This document shows positions 34,538 to 41,887 of a DNA stretch of 64,000 bases, one piece after another. Source of the DNA: Lachnospiraceae bacterium (lineage in GTDB: Bacteria; Bacillota; Clostridia; Lachnospirales; Lachnospiraceae); NCBI GenBank assembly GCA_024682075.1, contig JAIKZQ010000013.1, forward strand, positions 30,459 through 94,458. The letters run 5' to 3'. The position numbers were made by a program, and so were the translations under genes. Position 1 is the stretch's first letter. Each line of letters opens with the position of its first letter. The notes under the pieces are model-generated. The model saw nothing but the letters and a program-made list of their open reading frames with translations. It was not told where the DNA came from and did not search any database.

Positions 34538-36367
34538 ATGCTAAAGTCGATTAACAGATCGGATGTAAAAGTAACGGGCGGAGTATTCAGGGACAGGATG
34601 AATGTCGACAAGAGATATCTTCTTGAATTGGACTCTCAGTGCCTTCTTCAGAATTTCTATATAGAAGCCGGGATAATAATGCCCGGGCTTCAGATGGTGC
34701 CGGATCCTTCAAAGGCAAATCTTCACTGGGGCTGGGAGGCTCCCGTGTGCCAGCTCAGAGGACATTTCCTCGGACACTGGCTTTCGGCTGCAGCTGCCTT
34801 CATCGCAACGGACGGCGACAGTGACCTTAAGGTAAAGCTTGACTATATCGTATCCGAACTGGCAAGATGCCAGGAATTAAACGGCGGCGAATGGGTGGGT
34901 TCCATTCCCGAAAAATACATGAACCGTCTTGCAAGACCCGAATATATCTGGTCCCCGCAGTACACAATGCACAAGACAGTCATGGGACTTGTGGATGCTT
35001 ACAGATATGCGGGCAACAAGCAGGCGCTCGAGATCGTGGACAAGCTCGCCGACTGGTATGTGAAATGGGTTGAGGAGATGACAAAGGTCGATCCCCAGAT
35101 CGCATATAAGGGTGAACAGGGCGGAATGCTCGAGGAATGGGCCGAGCTGTATTCAATCACCGGAAATGAGAAGTACATGAAGCTGATCGATGCATATAAA
35201 GATCACCATATTTACAAGAGACTGGAAAAGGACGGTGATGCGCTTTCGGACGATCACACCAATGCCAGCATTCCGGTATCCCACGGATCTGCCAGACTCT
35301 ATGAGGTTCTGGATAATGAGGAACAGAAAAAGTATTTCCGCATGGTCACCGAAAGATTCTGGGAAGAAGCTGTCGAAAAGCGCGGGATGCTTGCAACGAC
35401 CGGCGCAAATGCCGGTGAGTTCTGGATCCCTCCTCACAAGATGGGACAGTACATCGGGGATAATGACCAGGAATTCTGCACGGTCTACAACATGGTAAGA
35501 CTTGCCGATTATCTGTACAGATGGACAGGCGATGCGAAGTATGCGGCATATATAGAGTCTGCGATCTACAACGGATTTCTGGCACAGCAGAACATGTTCA
35601 CCGGAATGCCGACTTATTTCCTCCCTCTTAAATCGGGTTCGAAGAAGAAATGGGGAAGCAAGAGGAATGATTTCTGGTGCTGCCACGGAACCATGGTCCA
35701 GTCACCGACACTTTACCCCGGACTCATTTATTTTACCGATGAAGATGAAAAGAGCATAACCGTTGCACAGTACATCCCTTCAAAGGCTGAAGTAAAACTC
35801 GGAAATGACAACATTGTCATTTCTCAGACGACTGACATGATGAGTTACAATAACCAGGTGTTCTTCGATGATCATGCAGGCGGAGAGAAGACCAGGTGGT
35901 CCATCAGGTTCGACATCAGCTGTGACGGAAACGAAGCATACGAGGTAAAGCTCAGGATCCCTTCCTGGTCCGCTTCGGAGCCTAAGATCAAGATAGGCAA
36001 GGGTGAAGGTGAGTGCAGCATCAGCGGGGATTACATGATCGTAAAGGCAAACGGTGACATCTCCGTGAATGTCCTGTTCGATGCAAAGGTCGTGGCCAAA
36101 CCTCTTGATGACATGCCTCATCTTGCGGCACTTGTCGACGGCCCCATTGTTCTTGCGGGTATCACCGACAAAGACCGCGGGATCACATATTCCGGCGAGG
36201 TCGCAAATGCTCTCTATCAGAGGACCGAGCATACATATACCACTTATGTGTGGAAGCAGAATAATTACATTACCGTGGATCAGCCCGAGAATTTCGAACT
36301 GAAGCCCCTGTATGACGTGACCGATGAAGAATATACGGTTTATTTCACCATGAAGGAAAAGAAGTGA
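34538..36367 (+). CDS. Beta-L-arabinofuranosidase, GH127 (DUF1680)
   Basis: A 609-residue cytoplasmic protein of the GH127/DUF1680 family. Features: LRGHFLGHWLSAAAAF and YTMHKTVMGLVDAYRYAG in the (alpha/alpha)6 barrel, then NDFWCCHGTMVQSPTLYPGLIYF with Cys381 and Cys382, the site of the catalytic/zinc cysteine in characterised members, and a C-terminal beta-sandwich (LRIPSW). Members release beta-L-arabinofuranose from arabinooligosaccharides or hydroxyproline-linked chains. ATG 34538 follows GGGGAGG, and a small CCGGAT/ATCCGG hairpin (34502-34526) abuts this site. It probably works with GH31 on decorated plant oligosaccharides. Confidence 0.92.
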   Translation: MLKSINRSDVKVTGGVFRDRMNVDKRYLLELDSQCLLQNFYIEAGIIMPGLQMVPDPSKANLHWGWEAPVCQLRGHFLGHWLSAAAAFIATDGDSDLKVKLDYIVSELARCQELNGGEWVGSIPEKYMNRLARPEYIWSPQYTMHKTVMGLVDAYRYAGNKQALEIVDKLADWYVKWVEEMTKVDPQIAYKGEQGGMLEEWAELYSITGNEKYMKLIDAYKDHHIYKRLEKDGDALSDDHTNASIPVSHGSARLYEVLDNEEQKKYFRMVTERFWEEAVEKRGMLATTGANAGEFWIPPHKMGQYIGDNDQEFCTVYNMVRLADYLYRWTGDAKYAAYIESAIYNGFLAQQNMFTGMPTYFLPLKSGSKKKWGSKRNDFWCCHGTMVQSPTLYPGLIYFTDEDEKSITVAQYIPSKAEVKLGNDNIVISQTTDMMSYNNQVFFDDHAGGEKTRWSIRFDISCDGNEAYEVKLRIPSWSASEPKIKIGKGEGECSISGDYMIVKANGDISVNVLFDAKVVAKPLDDMPHLAALVDGPIVLAGITDKDRGITYSGEVANALYQRTEHTYTTYVWKQNNYITVDQPENFELKPLYDVTDEEYTVYFTMKEKK

Positions 36368-36416
36368 CGATCTGCCGAACACAGCTTTGACACAATGAAC
36401 CGGGAGGAAAGCTTTC

Positions 36417-37121
36417 ATGATTTATTTTGATCATCTGCCTCTGAAAAAAGACATACTGGATGCTCTTGCAAAGCTGTCCATAGAGTATGCCTTTCAACCG
36501 ATCTTTTTGCCGGACGGCAAGACTATCTATGCAAGGGAAGCGCTGATGCGTCCCACACAGATGACCGTCACCGAGCTGATCGAACAGTACATGAAGGATG
36601 GCAATCTGCATGTGCTTGAAGTTGCAACGTATTTCGGAGCGATGCAGGAGTATGTTCTCAGGGGATATACGGAGCACGTATGTCTTAATTCATTTCCTTC
36701 AGAGAGGTTCGATCCTGATGAGATACAGGCGTTCAATGATTACTTCGGTGACATGAACGGTCTGGGCATTGTGGAGCTGCTGGAGTATCCTTCCATATCA
36801 GAGGATGCGTGCAGGATCAAGAAACTTGCGGCGACGCTTCAGGATCTTCAGCTTGCGATAGATGATTACGGTTCGGGTCTGAGCAACATGGACTTCGTGG
36901 ATCTGTGCGAGCCGGACATAGTCAAGATAGACAGGACTCTGCTGAGCGACCTGGATAAGCATGCGGATAAGCTGAAGAATGTCGGTGAGCTTGTTAAGAC
37001 TTTTCATTCGCGAGGTATCAGGGTGGTGGCGGAAGGCGTTGAGACGAAGGAAGAGTTCGACTGTCTTGTAGGACTTGATGTCGACTATTTCCAGGGATAT
37101 TATCTGGCAATGCCGGAGTAG
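36417..37121 (+). CDS. EAL-domain cyclic-di-GMP phosphodiesterase
   Basis: A 234-residue stand-alone EAL domain, soluble, with no sensor. Metal and substrate motifs seen: the signature AREALMRP (E41), HVCLNS (Asn), DDYGSG, VKIDRTL (Lys), AEGVETKEE and DYFQGYYLAMP. The ELLEYPS strand replaces the usual ELTE-like segment but keeps a glutamate. Most catalytic residues are present, so activity is plausible. It starts 50 bases after the GH127 stop behind CGGGAGG and may share its transcript, linking c-di-GMP to polysaccharide use. Confidence 0.88.
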   Translation: MIYFDHLPLKKDILDALAKLSIEYAFQPIFLPDGKTIYAREALMRPTQMTVTELIEQYMKDGNLHVLEVATYFGAMQEYVLRGYTEHVCLNSFPSERFDPDEIQAFNDYFGDMNGLGIVELLEYPSISEDACRIKKLAATLQDLQLAIDDYGSGLSNMDFVDLCEPDIVKIDRTLLSDLDKHADKLKNVGELVKTFHSRGIRVVAEGVETKEEFDCLVGLDVDYFQGYYLAMPE

Positions 37122-37162
37122 CCTTAGCCCGGCAGCCGGGAGGATTTTCAACTAAAAGTTTA

Positions 37163-37191
37163 ATGACATTTTCCGGATCCTGTGATATCTT
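37163..37191 (+). promoter_or_regulatory. Promoter of the XRE gene at 37294
   Basis: ATGACA (37163-37168), a 17-base spacer, then TATCTT (37186-37191) preceded by TGTGA (extended -10). It lies about 100 bases before the gene. Confidence 0.6.
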
Positions 37192-37293
37192 ATTCTGAAC
37201 ACGCAGGATAAGCACGGTTGATTGATGATCAATGCACCGGTGCTGAGATATTCAGATCGTGCCCCGGACGGCACGAAGAGGGGAGGAACAGTC

Positions 37294-37578
37294 ATGAGAA
37301 TGCGTCCTGAATATGACCTTCAGGTAGTCGGTCAGAATTTAAAGCGTCTCCGTATAGCCAAGAATCTTTCTGTGGAAGATGTAAGAGCGTATCTGTGTCT
37401 GGGTTCCGTCCAGGCGATATATAAATACGAAAAAGGCAAAGGGTATCCTCAGGCTGACACGATGTTCGCACTGATGGAACTCTACGGAGCCGGTATCAAT
37501 GACATAGTGATGAAACATGAAGAGGACGAAATGTCCTCTTCTGCCGTTTACGGGGATAAAAAAGCCCTTTGTGCATGA
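37294..37578 (+). CDS. XRE-family regulator
   Basis: A 94-residue protein from ATG 37294, fixed by GGGAGG seven bases upstream. The HTH is QNLKRLRIAKNLSVEDVRAYLCLGSVQAIYKYEKGKGYPQ, a variant where the recognition helix reads LGSVQAIYKYEKG; a further helix (TMFALMELYGAGINDIVM) and a short acidic tail follow. It is a stand-alone transcription factor of a type frequent in Lachnospiraceae. Targets unknown; a terminator (37653) closes the unit. Confidence 0.87.
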   Translation: MRMRPEYDLQVVGQNLKRLRIAKNLSVEDVRAYLCLGSVQAIYKYEKGKGYPQADTMFALMELYGAGINDIVMKHEEDEMSSSAVYGDKKALCA

Positions 37579-37652
37579 TGCATTCACATAAGACAGTTCA
37601 GAATAAAACAGTTCAGAGTGAAATATTATAAATACCCTGTTTGATATGATTT

Positions 37653-37683
37653 AAAAAGGTCGCCCGCCGGGAGACCTTTTTTT
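37653..37683 (+). terminator. Intrinsic terminator after the XRE gene
   Basis: AAAAAGGTC and GACCTTTTT arms enclosing a GC-rich inner CCCG/CGGG hairpin, ending in seven T. It lies 75 bases after the stop. Confidence 0.85.
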
Positions 37684-37696
37684 ATTTTCGAATTCG

Positions 37697-37702
37697 TATA
37701 AT
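37697..37702 (+). promoter_or_regulatory. Possible -10 box of the VWA gene
   Basis: A perfect TATAAT 77 bases before the VWA start and just after the preceding terminator. No convincing -35 is seen, since that position falls in the terminator arm. Confidence 0.4.
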
Positions 37703-37778
37703 GACCTCAGAAAACAGATAACCCGCATGAAAAACAGCAGGAATGCAAATGCGGATCACACATAAGGAGGAAAACATT

Positions 37779-38441
37779 ATGCGTAAGAATCTCACTGAAG
37801 TCGTATTCATTCTTGACAGGAGCGGATCAATGGCAGGTCTTGAGTCCGATACCATCGGCGGTTTCAACTCACTGATCGAAAAGCAGAAAAAGGAAGACGG
37901 AGAGGCTCTTGTATCAACGGTGCTGTTTGATGACAAGCAGGAAGTCATATATGACAGGGTTCCGGTCTCAAAGGTCGAGCCCATGACCGATAAGCAGTAT
38001 TACGTAAGGGGATGCACCGCTCTTCTTGATGCAGTGGGAGGTGCGATAAAGCATATCGCAGGTGTTCAGAAGGAACTCCCCGAAGAAGACAAGCCCGAGA
38101 AGACACTCATCATCATCACCACCGACGGAATGGAGAACGCAAGCCGCAAGTACGATTACGACAAGGTTAAGAAGATGGTTGAAAAGAAACAGAAGAAGAA
38201 CGGATGGGAATTCATCTTCCTCGGAGCCAACATCGACTCCATACAGACGGCCGGCAAGTTCGGCATCGGTGCTTCAAGGGCTGTGGATTATGTCTGCGAT
38301 GAAGAGGGTACGGAGCTGAATTTCAACGTATTGTCCAATATCGTGAGCGGTGTCAGGAAGGCCCGCAAGAAATCCGACGTGGACACCTGCATGGCCATGG
38401 GCTTTTCCGCGATAAGGGATGACTACGAAAAGCGTCATTAA
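37779..38441 (+). CDS. VWA-domain protein
   Basis: A 220-residue single von Willebrand A domain. ATG 37779 follows AAGGAGG; an upstream in-frame start has no site. The metal-ion-dependent adhesion site is intact: D13-x-S15-x-S17 in ILDRSGSMAG, a threonine in GCTALLDA, and an aspartate in ITTDGMENAS. The protein ends with a helical tail. No MoxR ATPase or TerD-type partner is adjacent, so it stands alone. Proteins of this kind are metal-dependent protein-binding modules; the partner is unknown. Confidence 0.9.
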   Translation: MRKNLTEVVFILDRSGSMAGLESDTIGGFNSLIEKQKKEDGEALVSTVLFDDKQEVIYDRVPVSKVEPMTDKQYYVRGCTALLDAVGGAIKHIAGVQKELPEEDKPEKTLIIITTDGMENASRKYDYDKVKKMVEKKQKKNGWEFIFLGANIDSIQTAGKFGIGASRAVDYVCDEEGTELNFNVLSNIVSGVRKARKKSDVDTCMAMGFSAIRDDYEKRH

Positions 38442-38496
38442 AAAAATACGTGCAAATCATCATGACGGAAGGTATTATATTTCTCTGAAAGCATAA

Positions 38497-38526
38497 ATGA
38501 GTAAGTGCGCCGGGAACTGCTTGTGA
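38497..38526 (+). CDS. Putative leader peptide with two Cys codons
   Basis: A nine-codon frame, MSKCAGNCL, ATG 38497 to TGA 38524. Codons 4 and 8 are TGC. Both Cys codons lie within the 5' arm of the terminator at 38507..38546, and the stop codon lies in its loop, the geometry expected for ribosome-mediated attenuation by cysteine. A weak GAAAG precedes the ATG. It could be chance, but it sits directly before a LysR gene next to cysK. Confidence 0.5.
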   Translation: MSKCAGNCL

Positions 38527-38546
38527 TGCGGTCCCGGTGCTTTTTT
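38507..38546 (+). terminator. Terminator/attenuator in the leader of the LysR gene
   Basis: Stem GCGCCGGGA / TCCCGGTGC (one G-U), extended past a bulged A by CTGC / GCGG, 7-base loop, then TTTTTT running straight into the GGAG ribosome-binding site of the gene at 38558. A terminator 12 bases before a start codon must either be read through or be regulated. A -10-like TATTAT at 38473-38478 upstream would put it inside the leader. Confidence 0.8.
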
Positions 38547-38557
38547 GGAGAAAGCAC

Positions 38558-39466
38558 ATGAACATCACGCAGATCAAGTATGTCCTCGCGGTTGCATCAT
38601 CATCATCGATGAGGGAGGCGGCATCCGGACTGTATGTATCACAGCCCGCACTTTCCGCCAGCATTGCGGAACTTGAAGATGAGCTCGGATTCCTGATCTT
38701 TGAGAGGACCAATAAGGGCATGTCCCTTACCGATGCCGGAAGGGAATTCGTGACATATGCCAAGAAAGCCGTGGGACAGTACGAGATACTTGAGGACAGA
38801 TATCTGTCCAAGGACTCCGACAAGGAGAGATTCTCCGTTTCGGCCCAGCACTATAATGTGGCAATCAAGGCATTTGCCGATGTGATCAGGAAGGCCGACC
38901 CGGAAAAGTATGTTTTTTCGATACATGAGACCAAGACAAGGAACGTCCTTGAAGATGTCAGGGACATGAAGAGTGAAGTGGGAATAATCTCTTTCTCCGG
39001 TGCCAACGAAGGAGTGATCAAGAAACTGTTCAAGGAATATCAGTTAGCGTTCACTCCTCTGATGATCAGAGAGACATATGCATATGTCTGGAAGAACCAC
39101 AAGTTCGCCAAGCGCAAGGAGATATCGATTGAGGAACTGCAGGATTACCCCTGCGTGGCGTTCGACCAGAGCGACGACAGCAACTTCTATCTCAACGAAG
39201 AGGCAATGGCGGATTACGATTTTAAGAAGCTGATCAAGTCCGATGACAGGGCAACGACGATGGAGATCATCTCCAAACTTCATGGATATTCGATAGGTTC
39301 CGGAATGCTTGCGGGTGATGATGCGATACTGAAAGGTTTCGTGTCGATCAAGCTGAAGGAAGAAGATCCGCTTGTCATAGGATATATCACCAGAAAGGGG
39401 AGCACACTCTCGGAATACGGAAAGGCGTATATAAAAGAACTGAATAAATACAAAGAGATAAAATGA
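38558..39466 (+). CDS. LysR-family regulator of sulfur metabolism (inferred)
   Basis: A 302-residue LysR-type regulator. The N-terminal winged HTH shows QIKYVLAVASSSSMREAASGLYVSQPALSASIAELEDELG; the effector domain has the usual two lobes. ATG 38558 follows GGAGAAAG. It resembles the regulator at 59265..60161 (shared FSVSAQHYNVAIKAF- and SEVGII-type segments), which faces metE. Since this gene precedes cysK, both are probably CysB/MetR-like sensors of a sulfur metabolite, perhaps O-acetylserine. Expression may be controlled by the cysteine attenuator just upstream. Confidence 0.88.
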   Translation: MNITQIKYVLAVASSSSMREAASGLYVSQPALSASIAELEDELGFLIFERTNKGMSLTDAGREFVTYAKKAVGQYEILEDRYLSKDSDKERFSVSAQHYNVAIKAFADVIRKADPEKYVFSIHETKTRNVLEDVRDMKSEVGIISFSGANEGVIKKLFKEYQLAFTPLMIRETYAYVWKNHKFAKRKEISIEELQDYPCVAFDQSDDSNFYLNEEAMADYDFKKLIKSDDRATTMEIISKLHGYSIGSGMLAGDDAILKGFVSIKLKEEDPLVIGYITRKGSTLSEYGKAYIKELNKYKEIK

Positions 39467-39487
39467 TAAAGAGATAAAACGATGCTG

Positions 39488-39516
39488 ACCGGTGATAAGT
39501 AATCCTTATCACCGGT
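39488..39516. terminator. Perfect 12-bp inverted repeat after the LysR gene
   Basis: ACCGGTGATAAG and CTTATCACCGGT around a 5-base loop, 22 bases after the stop. No T run follows on the plus strand (AATAAATTTCC), so it may be a weak terminator, an RNA-stabilising hairpin or a protein site for the cysK promoter just downstream. Confidence 0.5.
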
Positions 39517-39532
39517 AATAAATTTCCGGTAT

Positions 39533-39561
39533 TTTTCAAATCCTGCACGTAAGGGTATCAT
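39533..39561 (+). promoter_or_regulatory. Probable cysK promoter
   Basis: TTTTCA (39533-39538), a 17-base spacer, TATCAT (39556-39561). The weak -35 fits activation by a LysR protein encoded just upstream. The ~75-base leader has a GCTTCAC/GTGAAGC hairpin (39582-39615) before the AAAGGAGG site. Confidence 0.55.
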
Positions 39562-39638
39562 AAGCTCAGGTGGAAGGAAAAGCTTCACGGGTGCAACGAA
39601 GAAAGCATGTGAAGCAGAAATAAAAGGAGGAAATCATT

Positions 39639-40571
39639 ATGTCGAAGATTTATAAGAGCGCACTTGAACTTGTAGGAAACACTCCCCTCGTCGAGGTGAC
39701 CAATATCGAGAAGGCACTCGGCCTTGAGGCAACTGTCCTGGTAAAGCTTGAATATTTCAATCCCGCAGGAAGCGTCAAGGACCGTGTTGCAAAGGCCCTG
39801 ATCGAGGATGCTGAAAGCAAGGGAATACTTAAGCCCGGTTCGGTCATCATCGAGCCTACCAGCGGAAATACCGGAATCGGTCTTGCATCGATTGCAACGG
39901 CAAAGGGGTACCGCATCATCCTCACCATGCCCGAGACCATGAGCGTTGAGAGAAGGAACATACTCCTTGCATACGGTGCAGAGCTTGTTCTTACCGAGGG
40001 CTCCAAGGGGATGAAGGGAGCTATCGCAAAGGCGGAGGAACTGGCTAAGGAGATCGATGGCAGCTGGATTGCAGGTCAGTTCGTCAATCCTGCTAACCCC
40101 GCTGTACACAGAGCCACGACAGGTCCCGAGATCTGGAATGACACGGACGGAAATGTGGATATCTTCATTGCAGGCGTCGGAACCGGCGGAACCGTGACCG
40201 GTGTCGGAGAGTATCTCAAGTCTCAAAAGAGCGATGTCAAGGTTGTTGCACTTGAGCCCGAGGATTCACCTGTTCTTTCTGAGGGAAGATCCGGATCTCA
40301 CAAGATTCAGGGAATCGGTGCGGGATTCGTTCCCGATGTCCTTAATACCAAGGTGTATGACGAGGTATTCAAGGCTCCTAATGAAAAGGCATTCGAGACA
40401 GCAAAACTCCTTGCAAAGAAGGAAGGCATATCCGTGGGAATATCCTCCGGCGCTGCTCTCTACGGAGCAATAGAGCTTGCAAAGCGTCCCGAGAACAAAG
40501 GCAAGACCATTGTGGCTCTTCTTCCCGACAGCGGTGACAGATATTATTCAACCCCTCTTTTTGCACAGTAA
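39639..40571 (+). CDS. cysK: Cysteine synthase A (O-acetylserine sulfhydrylase)
   Basis: A 310-residue PLP enzyme with every CysK hallmark: LVGNTPLVEV start, PLP lysine K47 in NPAGSVKDR, substrate loop PTSGNTGIGLA, phosphate loop GVGTGGTVTGVGEYL, KIQGIGAGFVP and a late GISSGAA. It makes L-cysteine and acetate from O-acetylserine and sulfide. ATG 39639 follows AAAGGAGG. It is preceded by the LysR gene and followed by a strong terminator at 40625, so it is a single-gene transcript. Confidence 0.96.
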   Translation: MSKIYKSALELVGNTPLVEVTNIEKALGLEATVLVKLEYFNPAGSVKDRVAKALIEDAESKGILKPGSVIIEPTSGNTGIGLASIATAKGYRIILTMPETMSVERRNILLAYGAELVLTEGSKGMKGAIAKAEELAKEIDGSWIAGQFVNPANPAVHRATTGPEIWNDTDGNVDIFIAGVGTGGTVTGVGEYLKSQKSDVKVVALEPEDSPVLSEGRSGSHKIQGIGAGFVPDVLNTKVYDEVFKAPNEKAFETAKLLAKKEGISVGISSGAALYGAIELAKRPENKGKTIVALLPDSGDRYYSTPLFAQ

Positions 40572-40624
40572 TACCGGGACCTGCGGAATACGGAAACCCC
40601 CAAAATGAATATGAAGTGAAGTGT

Positions 40625-40655
40625 ACGCGGACTCACTGTGAGTCCGCGTTTTTTG
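40625..40655 (+). terminator. Intrinsic terminator after cysK
   Basis: A 10-bp perfect stem ACGCGGACTC / GAGTCCGCGT, loop ACTGT, followed by TTTTTT. Confidence 0.92.
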
Positions 40656-40660
40656 TGAGA

Positions 40661-40690
40661 TTGCTTTTCGCTGTCATCACGTGATATCAT
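40661..40690 (+). promoter_or_regulatory. Possible promoter of the cysK paralogue
   Basis: TTGCTT (40661-40666), an 18-base spacer, TATCAT (40685-40690) preceded by CGTGA. It starts right behind the cysK terminator. Confidence 0.5.
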
Positions 40691-40728
40691 TATCATCGCG
40701 TTTTGTAAGGGAATTACCCTCAAAGATA

Positions 40729-40752
40729 CATCCCGGTCTCTTTTGCGGGATG
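40729..40752 (+). promoter_or_regulatory. Hairpin covering the ribosome-binding region of the cysK paralogue
   Basis: CATCCCG pairs with CGGGATG around a 10-base loop; the 3' arm contains the only Shine-Dalgarno-like GGGATGAG before ATG 40755. It may limit translation initiation. Confidence 0.4.
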
Positions 40753-40754
40753 AG

Positions 40755-41711
40755 ATGAATGAGAAAAGGATACATGAGATGATCTGTGATAATGTGCTCG
40801 AATACATCGGACATACTCCGATAATAAGACTGGGAAGAATGAACGATCCCGATGCGGCCGAGGTACTGGTCAAGTATGAAGGCCTGAACGTGGGAGGATC
40901 CATCAAGACAAGAACTGCCTACAACATGATAAAGCAGGCACTTAAGGACGGAAGGATCAAGGATGATACCATCATCGTGGAACCTACCAGCGGCAATCAG
41001 GGAATAGGACTTGCACTCATCGGTGCCGTGATGGGATATGAGACCAGGATCATAATGCCGGATTCCGTCAGTGAGGAAAGAAGGCTCCTGGTAAAGCATT
41101 ACGGAGCACAGGTGATACTTGTCCATGATGCGGGCGACATCGGCGCCTGCATGGACGAATGTCTTCAGACCGCGCTCAAAATGGCGGAAGAAGATCCGAG
41201 GGTATATATTCCCCAGCAGTTTGAAAATCCCGCCAATCCCGCGGTCCACAAGCATCATACCGGACTTGAGATCCTCGAGCAGGTTGCGGGTCCCATCCAC
41301 GGTTTCTGCTCCGGAATAGGAACGGGCGGCACGATCAGCGGGATCGGAGAGACTCTCAAGGCGCAGTACCCCGACATCGAGATATGGGCTGTCGAACCCG
41401 AAAACGCTGCGATCCTGGCAGGCGGAAACATCGGAACCCATCTTCAGATGGGAATTGGCGACGGAATAATCCCAAAAAATCTCAACAGGGAGATATATGA
41501 CGACATTTACATCGTAAGCGATGAGGAGGCGATCCGCACGGCAAAGGATCTTGCCAGAAAGGAAGGCATAATGTGCGGCATCAGCTCGGGCACGAATGTC
41601 GCTGCGGCACTGAAACTTGCCAAAAAACTCGGAAAGGGAAAGACGGTCGTCACGGTGCTTCCCGATACTGCCGAGAGGTACTTCTCGACACCTCTTTTTG
41701 AAAACGACTGA
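40755..41711 (+). CDS. Cysteine synthase-family PLP enzyme (CysK/CBS-like paralogue)
   Basis: A 318-residue fold-type II PLP enzyme. ATG 40755 is preferred, though its ribosome site is poor; a TTG at 40743 is also possible. PLP lysine K51 lies in GGSIKTR, where CysK has SVKDR. The substrate loop is PTSGNQGIGLA, with Gln in place of the Thr that contacts O-acetylserine. The phosphate loop SGIGTGGTISGIG and late GISSGTN are normal. So it is of the cysteine synthase/cystathionine beta-synthase family but may prefer another amino-acid acceptor or donor. It lies 184 bases after cysK with its own promoter and terminator. Confidence 0.85.
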   Translation: MNEKRIHEMICDNVLEYIGHTPIIRLGRMNDPDAAEVLVKYEGLNVGGSIKTRTAYNMIKQALKDGRIKDDTIIVEPTSGNQGIGLALIGAVMGYETRIIMPDSVSEERRLLVKHYGAQVILVHDAGDIGACMDECLQTALKMAEEDPRVYIPQQFENPANPAVHKHHTGLEILEQVAGPIHGFCSGIGTGGTISGIGETLKAQYPDIEIWAVEPENAAILAGGNIGTHLQMGIGDGIIPKNLNREIYDDIYIVSDEEAIRTAKDLARKEGIMCGISSGTNVAAALKLAKKLGKGKTVVTVLPDTAERYFSTPLFEND

Positions 41712-41736
41712 CTGCCATAAGGAAATATGTATAAAA

Positions 41737-41769
41737 AGCCGTTCGGAATCCATCCGGATGGCTTTTTTT
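41737..41769 (+). terminator. Intrinsic terminator after the cysK paralogue
   Basis: AGCCGTTCGG pairs with CCGGATGGCT (10 bp with two G-U pairs), then seven T. Confidence 0.88.
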
Positions 41770-41832
41770 GTGGCAAAAAAATAACATTTGTGATATCATA
41801 TTCAGTGGTTTTTTATACATTAATTTATATAT

Positions 41833-41861
41833 TTGACAATATATATTGTCTTGCATTTTAT
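41833..41861 (+). promoter_or_regulatory. Promoter of the HD-GYP/hybrid kinase operon with overlapping palindrome
   Basis: TTGACA at 41833-41838 with a TTTTAT -10 at 41856-41861 (17-base spacing). A perfect 16-base palindrome GACAATATATATTGTC (41835-41850) overlaps the -35 and spacer, so a dimeric repressor bound there would exclude polymerase. A second -10-like TGTGATATCAT lies upstream near 41791. Confidence 0.7.
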
Positions 41862-41887
41862 ATTTTGGAATTGACGGAGGTTTACTG

